From PALSA-1004 sp046596405 (GTDB taxonomy: Bacteria; Pseudomonadota; Gammaproteobacteria; Burkholderiales; SG8-41), in contig JBKJMN010000259.1 of the NCBI GenBank assembly GCA_046596405.1, forward strand, positions 1 through 29,245: a DNA stretch of 29,245 bases, in the 5' to 3' direction. The notes beneath the pieces are model-generated. The model made no database searches, was not told where the DNA came from, and was given only the letters and a program-made list of their open reading frames with translations. The translations under genes and the position numbers were made by a program. This document shows positions 6,225-13,606 of the stretch, in pieces (the first letter of the stretch is position 1; every line of letters starts with the position of its first letter).

Positions 6225-8227
6225 GCAAGGGCGTCTGGTTCGGACTTTCCATCATGGTGATGATCGTCGTTGCGACGATGTTGCTGATGCCGGCGCCGTC
6301 GGCGATGTCCAACGGCCATCTCGGGCTGCTGATGCTGTCGCTGATCGTGGTCGCCATCATGCTCGGTTTTCCCACCGCGTTCACGCTGATGGGCATGGGC
6401 ATGATATTCGCGTGGCTGTTCTATCACGGCCACGGCCAGGATGCGAACTTCGCGATGCGGCAGACGCTCGACCTGATGGTGCAGCGCGCTTACGGCGTGA
6501 TGGCCAACGACGTGCTGATTTCAATCCCGCTGTTCGTATTCATGGGCTATCTGGTCGAACGCGCAAACCTGATCGAGAAATTGTTCAAGAGCCTGCATCT
6601 CGCGGCCGCGCGCGTGCCGGGCTCGCTGGCGGTGGCGACCATCATTACCTGCGCGATATTCGCGACTGCGACCGGGATTGTCGGCGCGGTGGTCACGCTG
6701 ATGGGCCTGCTCGCATTTCCCGCCATGCTGCGCGCCGGCTATAACATCGAGTTGTCGGCGGGCGCCGTTACCGCCGGCGGCTGTCTCGGCATCCTGATCC
6801 CGCCCTCGGTACTGCTGATCGTGTACGGCGCGACGGCTGGCGTGTCGGTGGTGCAGCTATATGCTGGCGCGTTTTTCCCCGGCATCATGCTGGCGACGCT
6901 CTATATCGGCTACGTTATCGTGCTCGCGAAGTTGCGGCCGGATCTCGCGCCGCCGCTGAGCGCAGCGGACCGCCACGTGCCGCTGCCGCGCTTTGCCGAT
7001 GTGATTTCCGGCGCGATCAGCAAGAACGCGCTGACCGGGCTGGTCACTGCGTTGAAGGGCAAACGCAATGCCGAGGTGCCGGCGAAAACGCTGATCGGAC
7101 ATCTATTGGTCGTGCTGTTGCCCGCCATGATGTTTGTCGCGGTGATGGGTTTGACCTGGCATCTCGCGACGGCGCCTGAAGTGGTCGCATCGACCGAAGG
7201 GTTGGTCGAGATGGGCGGCGAACTCAGCGCAGCCGACCAGCCCGAGGCCGGCGGCCTGCAGGCGCCCCCCGTCGATGGTGTGCAGGAACCGCCCGCCGAG
7301 GAAGGCAAAGGAGCGCCCGCGGCCGAGTCCGCCAAGGCGCCCGAACCACCGCCAGTCGCGGCCAAGGCGGAAGCGAAGGCGGTCAGCGCGCCGGCGGCGA
7401 CCGGCGAGCGCCTGCCGACGCCGCTGTGGTGCTGGATATTCCTTGGCGTGACGACCTTGGTGATGATTGCGTTCTACGCGATTTTCACCTTCACGCGGCT
7501 CGAGATTTTCAAAATGCTGCTGACGTCGTTCTTTCCCTTGGCCGTGTTGATACTCGCGGTGCTCGGTACGATCGTGTTCGGGCTGGCGACGCCGACTGAA
7601 GCGGCGGCGATCGGTTCGCTCGGCGGTTTCCTGCTCGCTGCCGGGTACCGTTTCGTCGACGGCTGGCGCGGCACCGGCGGGCGTATGGGGGCAACACTCA
7701 AGGCGACCGCCCGCGACCTCGGGCCCATCGTGCGCGAATCGACTTTCCTGACGGCCAAGACGAGCGCGATGGTGTGCTGGCTGTTCGTGGGCTCGAGCAT
7801 ATTTTCGGCTGCCTTCGCGCTGCTCGGCGGGCAGGAAGTGATCGAAAAGTGGGTGCTCTCGCTCAATATGACGCCGGTGCAGTTCATGATACTGGCGCAA
7901 GTGATCATCTTCCTGCTCGGCTGGCCGCTGGAATGGACGGAGATCATCGTCATCTTCATGCCGATATTCATTCCTCTGCTGCCGCACTTCAACATCGACC
8001 CGTTGTTCTTCGGGTTGCTGGTGGCGCTCAATCTGCAGACCGCATTCCTGTCCCCGCCGGTCGCGATGGCGGCTTTTTACCTGAAGGGCGTGGCGCCGCC
8101 GCATGTGTCTCTCAATCAGATATTTGTCGGCATGATCCCGTTCATGGTGATCCAGTGCATCGCGGTCGTGCTGTTGTACGTGTTTCCGGGCATCGGCCTG
8201 TGGCTGCCGCACACTTTATATAAATAA
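6221..8227 (+). CDS. dctM: TRAP transporter large permease subunit, DctM, with long internal linker
   Basis: A 668-residue multispanning inner-membrane protein that forms the ion-coupled transport channel with DctQ. Family landmarks include ISIPLFVFMGYLVERA, the glycine-rich AGGCLGILIPPSVLLIVYG, FGLATPTEAAAIG and NLQTAFLSPPVAMAAFYLKG. Standard DctM is about 430 residues. The extra length lies mainly in the middle, where residues about 315-397 form an Ala/Pro/Glu-rich low-complexity linker (ADQPEAGG..., APEPPPVAAKAEAKA) between two hydrophobic helices. It overlaps dctQ by 4 nt and is the last gene of the transporter set. Transport of a carboxylate with sodium is expected from the family. The insertion is in frame and flanked by intact helices, so it is not a frameshift. 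Confidence 0.93.
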   Translation: MSKGVWFGLSIMVMIVVATMLLMPAPSAMSNGHLGLLMLSLIVVAIMLGFPTAFTLMGMGMIFAWLFYHGHGQDANFAMRQTLDLMVQRAYGVMANDVLISIPLFVFMGYLVERANLIEKLFKSLHLAAARVPGSLAVATIITCAIFATATGIVGAVVTLMGLLAFPAMLRAGYNIELSAGAVTAGGCLGILIPPSVLLIVYGATAGVSVVQLYAGAFFPGIMLATLYIGYVIVLAKLRPDLAPPLSAADRHVPLPRFADVISGAISKNALTGLVTALKGKRNAEVPAKTLIGHLLVVLLPAMMFVAVMGLTWHLATAPEVVASTEGLVEMGGELSAADQPEAGGLQAPPVDGVQEPPAEEGKGAPAAESAKAPEPPPVAAKAEAKAVSAPAATGERLPTPLWCWIFLGVTTLVMIAFYAIFTFTRLEIFKMLLTSFFPLAVLILAVLGTIVFGLATPTEAAAIGSLGGFLLAAGYRFVDGWRGTGGRMGATLKATARDLGPIVRESTFLTAKTSAMVCWLFVGSSIFSAAFALLGGQEVIEKWVLSLNMTPVQFMILAQVIIFLLGWPLEWTEIIVIFMPIFIPLLPHFNIDPLFFGLLVALNLQTAFLSPPVAMAAFYLKGVAPPHVSLNQIFVGMIPFMVIQCIAVVLLYVFPGIGLWLPHTLYK

Positions 8228-8232
8228 CATCC

Positions 8233-8283
8233 GCGGCGTGGCGCATGTGAAGGCAGGGCGCCGCCCACGCCGCCCGTATTTTT
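8233..8283 (+). terminator. Possible terminator after dctM
   Basis: GCGGCGTGG (8233-8241) can pair with CCACGCCGC (8265-8273), leaving a 23-nt loop, followed by a short T-rich run (TATTTTT, 8277-8283). The long loop and interrupted T-run make it weaker than the terminator upstream of dctQ. It overlaps the region just before the MFS start. Confidence 0.4.
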
Positions 8284-8293
8284 GCCGCGAAGC

Positions 8294-9565
8294 ATGACGC
8301 CTAGCCCGGACCGGGCCGACTTGCAGCGCCTCGCATGGTTGCGCGGCAGCGCAATCGCGCTGACGTGCTGCGCGTTTTTCATCGCATTTTTTCATCGCGT
8401 ATCGACCGGTGCTATCGCGGGCGAGCTGCAGCACGAATTCGCGATCGGCGCCGCGGCGCTGGGCACGCTGGGCGCGACTTATTTTTACGTCTATGCGCTG
8501 ATGCAGGTGCCGTCCGGTGTGCTCGCGGATACGCTGGGGCCGCGCGTCACGCTCGCGCTTGGCATGTTGATCGCGGGTATCGGCTCGATCGCGTACGGGC
8601 TGGCCGGCAGTTTCATCGCCGCGGCAATTGCGCGAACGCTCGCCGGCCTCGGCGTCTCAGTCGTATTCGTTTGCATGCTCAAACTGTGCGCGGACTGGTT
8701 TCACGAGCGGCGTTTCGCGACGGCGGTGGGCGCCGCCAACGTCGCCGGTATCGCCGGTGCGCTGGTTGCGACAGCGCCGCTCGCCTGGTTGATCACGATA
8801 GTTTCGTGGCGCAGCGTCTTCGTCGCGGTCGGCATCGCCTCGTTAGTGCTGTCCCTGGCGATCGGGCTGTTCGTGCGTGAAGCGCCGCACGCTGCGCGGG
8901 CCCCTGCGGCCACCGGCAGCTGGCGGCGCGCGCTCGCCGCCGTGGCGGCCAACCCGGCGACCTGGCCGCCGTTCTGGGTCAATGTGGGGATGTCTGGCGC
9001 GTACATGACTTTCATTGGTTTGTGGGCGGTCCCGTTTCTGGTCCATGCGCACGGCATGAGTCCGATCGCGGCGGGGCGCTGCACGGCACTCATATTGCTG
9101 GCATTTGCCTGCAGTGCGCCGCTCATAGGCTGGCTGTCGGACCGGCTTGGCGTGCGCCGGGCGCTGGTTATCGCGTCCGCAGCGGCTTATAGCGCAACCG
9201 GCCTCGTCTGGCTGGCGCTGCCGATCCCGAGCGCGAACGGCGCAGTGATGGCGGCGTTGCTCACGGGGCTGGCGGTGCCGGGCTTTACATTGACGTGGTC
9301 GATCGCCAAGGAAGTCAATCCGCCCGAACGCGCCGGCATGGCGATCGCGATCGCCAATATCGGCGGCTTCGTGGCGTCAGGCGTGCTGCAGCCGCTCGTC
9401 GGCTGGGTGGTGGACAGCGGCGCCGGGGTAGTGGCCGGGGGCAGCGCCGCCGCCTACCGACTCGGCGTCGGCGTGCTCGCCGCATGGTCGCTCATTGGCA
9501 TCGTGGCGGCGTGTCGCCTTACCGAGACGCGTTGCCGCAACGTCTCGCGCGTGGCCGGAGCCTGA
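8294..9565 (+). CDS. Major facilitator superfamily transporter
   Basis: A protein of about 423 residues with twelve hydrophobic helices and no signal peptide. The loop between helices 2 and 3 has the MFS pattern (PSGVLADTLGPRVTLALG), and its counterpart in the second half reads GWLSDRLGVRRALV. It resembles the oxalate/formate and glucarate-type antiporter branch only in general architecture; the substrate is not identifiable. I prefer ATG 8294; an in-frame TTG at 8282 would add four residues, and neither has a good ribosome binding site. It lies 66 bp after dctM, perhaps separated from it by a weak terminator, and 80 bp before the hydroxyacid dehydrogenase. Confidence 0.88.
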   Translation: MTPSPDRADLQRLAWLRGSAIALTCCAFFIAFFHRVSTGAIAGELQHEFAIGAAALGTLGATYFYVYALMQVPSGVLADTLGPRVTLALGMLIAGIGSIAYGLAGSFIAAAIARTLAGLGVSVVFVCMLKLCADWFHERRFATAVGAANVAGIAGALVATAPLAWLITIVSWRSVFVAVGIASLVLSLAIGLFVREAPHAARAPAATGSWRRALAAVAANPATWPPFWVNVGMSGAYMTFIGLWAVPFLVHAHGMSPIAAGRCTALILLAFACSAPLIGWLSDRLGVRRALVIASAAAYSATGLVWLALPIPSANGAVMAALLTGLAVPGFTLTWSIAKEVNPPERAGMAIAIANIGGFVASGVLQPLVGWVVDSGAGVVAGGSAAAYRLGVGVLAAWSLIGIVAACRLTETRCRNVSRVAGA

Positions 9566-9584
9566 CAGGCGCGTGCGCACGCTA

Positions 9585-9593
9585 TGCGATAAT
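9585..9593 (+). promoter_or_regulatory. Possible extended -10 promoter for the hydroxyacid dehydrogenase gene
   Basis: TGCGATAAT matches an extended -10 element (TGn then GATAAT at 9588-9593) in the 80-bp gap after the MFS gene, giving a leader of about 45 nt. No good -35 box is found at the right distance; the nearest, CTGACA (9562-9567), is 20 nt away. Confidence 0.3.
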
Positions 9594-9645
9594 CGGCGTT
9601 TTTCCGTCACCTTCGCAGGCGGGCGGTCAATTCACAGGGTCTGCA

Positions 9646-10626
9646 ATGAAACCGAAAATCCTCGTCACGCGCGAAGTGTTCGATGAAACGCTCGCTTACC
9701 TTGCCGGGCATTGCGAAGTAGAAGCCAACCAGGCCGATCAGCCGTTCGACCCGGCAACGTTGGGTAAGCGCCTGCAGGACAAGGACGGCGTCGTGTGCTG
9801 CCTCACCGATCGCATCGACGAAACGCTGCTGGCGGCAACCCCGCGGCTGAAGGTCGTCGCCAATATCGCGGTCGGCTACAACAATATCGACGTGCCCGCG
9901 TGCACCGCGCGCAACGTGATGGTGACCAACACGCCAGGCGTACTCGACGACAGCACCGCGGATCTCGCGTTTACGCTGATCCTCGCCACCGCCCGCCGCC
10001 TGACCGAGGCCGAGGCCTATATCCGCGCCGGCCACTGGCAGGGCTGGCATTTGAAGCAGATGCTCGGCATCGATGTGCATCATGCAACGCTCGGCATCAT
10101 CGGCATGGGCCGCATCGGTCAGCAGATCGCGCGCCGCGCGGCCGGCTTCAAGATGCGCGTGCTATATCAGAACCGCAACCGCTGGCCGGCTGACGTCGAG
10201 AAATGGCTCAACGCCGAGTATGCGACCAAGGAGCAGTTGCTCGCGCAGGCGGATTTTGTCGTGCTGCAAATCCCTTACTCGCCGGCGACCCATCATTACA
10301 TCGGGGCGGCCGAACTCAAGCAGATGAAGCCCACGGCGATCCTGATCAATTCGACGCGCGGCGGCGTGGTCGACGATGCCGCGCTCATCGCCGCGCTGAA
10401 GAACGGCACCATCCGTGCGGCGGGACTCGACGTATTCGAGAACGAGCCCAGGCTCAATCCGGAATTTCTCGTCTTGAAGAACGTGGTGCTCGCGCCGCAC
10501 GTCGGCAGTTCGACCGAGGCGACGCGCCGCGCGATGGCGATGACTGCCGCGAAAAACGCGGTTGCCGCGCTGACGGGCAGCGCGCCGCCGAATCTGGTCA
10601 ATCCCGACGCCACGGCAAAAGCATAG
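9646..10626 (+). CDS. D-2-hydroxyacid dehydrogenase (glyoxylate/hydroxypyruvate reductase type)
   Basis: A 326-residue NAD(P)-dependent dehydrogenase of the D-isomer-specific family, expected to reduce glyoxylate, hydroxypyruvate or a 2-keto sugar acid. The nucleotide-binding loop GMGRIG is at 153-158. The catalytic set is complete: Arg238 in INSTRGG, Glu267 in FENEP and His285 in APHVGSST. The N-terminal ANIAVGYNNIDV (72-83) substrate loop is typical of GhrB/2-ketogluconate reductases. The length is normal. The frame stays open far upstream into the MFS gene, but homology begins at ATG 9646, preceded by CAGGG. Directly downstream lies copy A of the palindromic repeat. It may act with the GarR-like and CitE-like enzymes further along in two- and three-carbon hydroxy-acid metabolism; that link is inference. 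Confidence 0.9.
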   Translation: MKPKILVTREVFDETLAYLAGHCEVEANQADQPFDPATLGKRLQDKDGVVCCLTDRIDETLLAATPRLKVVANIAVGYNNIDVPACTARNVMVTNTPGVLDDSTADLAFTLILATARRLTEAEAYIRAGHWQGWHLKQMLGIDVHHATLGIIGMGRIGQQIARRAAGFKMRVLYQNRNRWPADVEKWLNAEYATKEQLLAQADFVVLQIPYSPATHHYIGAAELKQMKPTAILINSTRGGVVDDAALIAALKNGTIRAAGLDVFENEPRLNPEFLVLKNVVLAPHVGSSTEATRRAMAMTAAKNAVAALTGSAPPNLVNPDATAKA

Positions 10627-10641
10627 TTCAAGAAATCCAAA

Positions 10642-10778
10642 GCTTTGGCCACAGAGCTCACAGAGGACACAGAAAAAAGCCAACACGAATAGATGGAGAT
10701 CTAGATTTTGAATTCCTCTGTACCCCTCAAGGGGGTATTGAAAAGAATGATCTCTGTGCCCTCTGTGGCAAATGGTTT
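10642..10778. repeat. Interspersed palindromic repeat, copy A
   Basis: This 137-bp intergenic element closely matches 27096-27217 in the same orientation. The left arm contains TCACAGAGGACACAGA (10658-10673), the right arm TCTCTGTGCCCTCTGTGGC (10751-10769). The two arms are inverted repeats and could form a long hairpin. A central 20-nt core (10702-10721) is identical in both copies. The copies differ mainly in the short stretch between core and right arm, where copy A carries a CCCCTCAAGGGGG mini-palindrome. It fills almost the whole gap between the hydroxyacid dehydrogenase and the AEC transporter. Confidence 0.85.
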
Positions 10779-10811
10779 TCTGCTTTTCAGCTCCTTGCGA
10801 TTCGAATCCGA

Positions 10812-11765
10812 ATGACGCAGCTCTTCAACCTGATGATCGAGGTCATGCTGCCGCTGGCGCTGCTGGTGGCGGCTGGCGCGGTATGGCCGCTCATTTTTCG
10901 CGACACGCCGGTCGAAGCGATGCGCACGCAGCTGAACCGGCTCGTACTGTACGTTTTCTACCCCTGCATCCTGTTCGCGGTCGTCGCCAATACGCCGATT
11001 ACGCCCGACCTGCTGTCGGTGCCGCTGCTGGTGGGCATCGCCACGCTGACCTCGGGCGCGCTGCTCTATGTGCTGCTGTATCTGACGCCGCTGGGACGCG
11101 GGCTCAGCGATCCGACGCGCGCGGTCCTGATGCTGGGCGGGATGTTCGGCAATACCTTCAACATCGGCGCGCCGGTCGTGATGTTTTTCTTCGGCCGCGA
11201 AGCGGTGCGCTACGCGGTATTCAACGACATGCTGATGACGATGCCGTTCATCTGGACGCTCGGGGTGTGGATCGCCACGCGCCTGGGATCGCATGAAAAA
11301 CCGGTGTCCTATCCGTCGCTGTGGCGCATCGTCGTCTCGCTGCCGCCGCTGTGGGCGTTTGCGCTCGGGCTCGCGCTGCAGGCGCTCGATCTCACTTACC
11401 GGCCGCTGGTGAGCGCCGCGCATATGATAGGGCAGGCGACGATACCCGTTACGCTGTTCGTGCTCGGCATGACGATTCCATGGCGCAATCTGACGCCGCG
11501 GCCGGAAATTCTGACGGCCGCCGCGGTCAAGCTCCTGTTCGCGCCGCTCGTCGTAGCGTGCGTTGCGCGCCTCTTCTTCACGCCGCTCGCCGAGGCGCAG
11601 TACGCAGCGACGCTCGAAGCCACGACGCCGGCGATGATGACGGCGCTGCTGCTGGCGGACCGCTTCCGGCTCGATGGCGCGGCAGCGGCCCTGTTGATCG
11701 GCTGGAGTACAATCCTGTTCTGGATCAGTCTGCCGCTGACGCTCGCGCTCGGTTTGATCCGTTAA
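10812..11765 (+). CDS. AEC (auxin efflux carrier) family transporter
   Basis: A 317-residue inner-membrane protein with about ten hydrophobic helices in two five-helix halves, matching the usual bacterial AEC/malonate-transporter-like length. Landmarks are YVFYPCILFAVV in the first half, MFGNTFNIGAPVVMFFFG (the family's central Asn-Gly-Pro region) and LEATTPAMMTALLLADRF in the second half. Bacterial members move organic acids such as malonate or malate, but the direction and substrate here are unknown. Translation probably starts at ATG 10812. No convincing ribosome binding site is visible, perhaps because the repeat lies just upstream. The open frame reaches back to 10203 but is not homologous there. 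Confidence 0.88.
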   Translation: MTQLFNLMIEVMLPLALLVAAGAVWPLIFRDTPVEAMRTQLNRLVLYVFYPCILFAVVANTPITPDLLSVPLLVGIATLTSGALLYVLLYLTPLGRGLSDPTRAVLMLGGMFGNTFNIGAPVVMFFFGREAVRYAVFNDMLMTMPFIWTLGVWIATRLGSHEKPVSYPSLWRIVVSLPPLWAFALGLALQALDLTYRPLVSAAHMIGQATIPVTLFVLGMTIPWRNLTPRPEILTAAAVKLLFAPLVVACVARLFFTPLAEAQYAATLEATTPAMMTALLLADRFRLDGAAAALLIGWSTILFWISLPLTLALGLIR

Positions 11766-11849
11766 TCGTGCGGCTCGCGCCGTTCGTCGCGCCATCCTGC
11801 ACGCGCCCGCGCGCAGCCGGTAACATGCGGTATCTTCAGGAGGAAATCC

Positions 11850-12665
11850 ATGTGGAAATGCGCTGCTGTGGCGCTGCTGGCGGCGGTCGCGACGGGGGCT
11901 GGCGCGCAGCCTTCTAAACCGGCCGAGGTCTGGTTCAGCGCCGGCCATATTGCCTTGACCGCGACCGATACGGCGGGCGGACTCGCCGCGGAGTGGCAAT
12001 TCGACCGCGCCGACAACGGCGACGTGCGGCTCGTCAAGACCGAGCGGCGGGGGGATGCGAAATTGAGCGGCACCGTGTTGTCGGTGTGCGGCGATCAGGC
12101 GCTGCTGCTCAAAGACATCGCGCCGCAGCGCGGACGCGAACTGCAAGAACTCAACGAGCCGGTGCTCTACCTGCAACTCGCGTTGCGGTTGCTGGCGCGC
12201 GCAATGCCCGACGGTTTGCCCGCCGCCGGCAGCGCAACGGCGCTCGACGTCGGCGACGAGAAAAACACCCTGCGGCTGCGCAAGGACCTCAGCGCGCGCA
12301 AGGACATCGGCGCGCCCTGGCGCGCGCGCGGCACCGCGCGCCGGCTGCCAACCGGCGTGCGTTTTGACCTGACGGTCAGCTACGCTGCGGACTTCCCGGC
12401 GCAGCGCCAGACCGAGATCAAGCTCGCCGGCGTGTGGGAGCAGCAAAGCCGCATGCCGGCGCTCGACAATGCGTTCAATATCGCGGGCTGGCGCGTGCAC
12501 CGGGTCGACACCGTGACTGAAAACGTCGGCGGCAATACTGTCCCGGACGCCATGGCGGTGGCGAAACCGCTGAGTTTTGCCACGCTCGGTGACCTGCGCG
12601 CGAGCATCGGACGCTGGTGGGATCCCAACGTGAAAGCGCCGCAACGCACCGAGTGCAAGGTATGA
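11850..12665 (+). CDS. Exported protein of unknown function
   Basis: A 271-residue protein that I do not recognise. It begins with a Sec signal peptide (MWKCAAVALLAAVATGAGAQ, likely cleavage after AGA near residue 19), so the product is probably periplasmic. The mature part alternates beta-like segments (VWFSAGHIALTAT, EWQFDRADNGDVRLVKTERR, VRFDLTVSYAADFP) and has a single Cys in VLSVCGD. No enzyme motif is apparent. A strong AGGAGG site lies before the ATG. Its stop overlaps the start of the GarR-like dehydrogenase (ATGA), so the two are translationally coupled, which ties this unknown to that enzyme. It might be a beta-sandwich binding protein, but this is a guess from composition only. Confidence 0.8.
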   Translation: MWKCAAVALLAAVATGAGAQPSKPAEVWFSAGHIALTATDTAGGLAAEWQFDRADNGDVRLVKTERRGDAKLSGTVLSVCGDQALLLKDIAPQRGRELQELNEPVLYLQLALRLLARAMPDGLPAAGSATALDVGDEKNTLRLRKDLSARKDIGAPWRARGTARRLPTGVRFDLTVSYAADFPAQRQTEIKLAGVWEQQSRMPALDNAFNIAGWRVHRVDTVTENVGGNTVPDAMAVAKPLSFATLGDLRASIGRWWDPNVKAPQRTECKV

Positions 12666-13552
12666 GCGCGCTGAAACTCGGCTTCATCGGCCTGGGTGCG
12701 ATGGGCCGGCCGATGGCAATCAACCTGCTGAAAGCCGGCTATGAGATGACCGTTTACGCGCGGCGCGCGCAGGCGCTGGAGCCGCTCGTTGGCGCGGGCG
12801 CGCGCACGGCGGCGAATCCCGCGGAAGTCGCGCGGACCGCCGATATTGTGTTTTCGCTGGTCACCGCCTCGGCCGACAGCGAAGCTGTCGCCTTGGGGGC
12901 CGGCGGCATCATCGAAGGGGCCGGAGCCGGCTGCATCGTCGTCGACATGGCAACGATCTCGCCGCTCGCGACGCAGCGCATCGCGCAGGCGCTCGAGGCG
13001 CGCGGTCTCGAGCATATCGATGCACCGGTGTCGGGCGGACCGGCGGGCGCGCAGGCTGCGACGCTGGCTATCATGGCGGGCGGCAAGGCGCCGGTGTTCG
13101 AAAAAATCAAGCCGTTGTTCGCGTGCCTCGGCAAGACGATCGTGCACATGGGCGGGCACGGCGCGGGCCAGATAACCAAGGCGTGCCACCAGCTCGCGCT
13201 TACCGTTACCGCGCAGGCCGCGGCCGAGGCGCTGGCGCTCGCGCGCAGTTGCGGGCTCGATCCTGCGCGCGTGCACGAAGTGTTGATGGGCGGTGTGGCG
13301 GCGAGCCGCGTGCTCGAGCTCTTCGGCAAGCGCATGGTCGGCCGCGAGTTCGGCCCCGGCATCGATACGCGCCTGTATCACAAGGATATGGGCATCGTGC
13401 TCGAGCTCGCGCAGGAAGCGGGATTGCCGCTACCCGCGGGCGCGGTGGTCAAGCAGCAGATCAACGCGCTGATGGGCGCGGGCGAGGGTGCGGCGGATTT
13501 TTCGGTGCTCATACGAGCGCTCGAGCGGGCCGCCGGCCAAAACCCGGCGTAA
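12662..13552 (+). CDS. NAD(P)-dependent beta-hydroxyacid dehydrogenase (GarR/3-hydroxyisobutyrate dehydrogenase family)
   Basis: A 296-residue enzyme of the 6-phosphogluconate-dehydrogenase-like superfamily. The dinucleotide motif GFIGLGAMG is at 7-15, the substrate-binding DAPVSGG at 120-126, and the catalytic Lys at about 173 in GHGAGQITKACHQ. In most relatives the residue three positions after the Lys is Asn (KxxNN/KxxNQ); here it is His176. Typical substrates are tartronate semialdehyde, 3-hydroxyisobutyrate or related beta-hydroxyacids; the exact one cannot be read from sequence. The ATG overlaps the stop of the exported unknown protein (ATGA). The CitE-like lyase gene follows after 54 bp. 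Length and fold landmarks are normal, so the protein is probably functional despite the substitution. Confidence 0.9.
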   Translation: MSALKLGFIGLGAMGRPMAINLLKAGYEMTVYARRAQALEPLVGAGARTAANPAEVARTADIVFSLVTASADSEAVALGAGGIIEGAGAGCIVVDMATISPLATQRIAQALEARGLEHIDAPVSGGPAGAQAATLAIMAGGKAPVFEKIKPLFACLGKTIVHMGGHGAGQITKACHQLALTVTAQAAAEALALARSCGLDPARVHEVLMGGVAASRVLELFGKRMVGREFGPGIDTRLYHKDMGIVLELAQEAGLPLPAGAVVKQQINALMGAGEGAADFSVLIRALERAAGQNPA

Positions 13553-13606
13553 GAATCCGTGCTGCTGACGTCGACTTCACGTATTGCCTGATCGGGAAAA
13601 TCTGCC

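Noticed and set aside
7103..8212. 369-residue open frame on the minus strand
   Set aside because: It is a His/Arg/Gln-rich shadow of the dctM gene.
10642..10778. CRISPR-like interpretation of the repeated CACAGAG motifs
   Set aside because: There are only inverted arms, no regularly spaced direct repeats with spacers, and no cas genes.
10203..10811. Long N-terminal extension of the AEC transporter
   Set aside because: The frame runs through the hydroxyacid dehydrogenase in a shadow phase and through the palindromic repeat. Homology-like membrane segments begin only at ATG 10812.
10701..12644. 647-residue open frame on the minus strand
   Set aside because: It is antisense to the AEC carrier and exported protein genes, has a low-complexity Arg/His/Gln-rich composition typical of high-GC shadow frames, and shows no recognisable domain.
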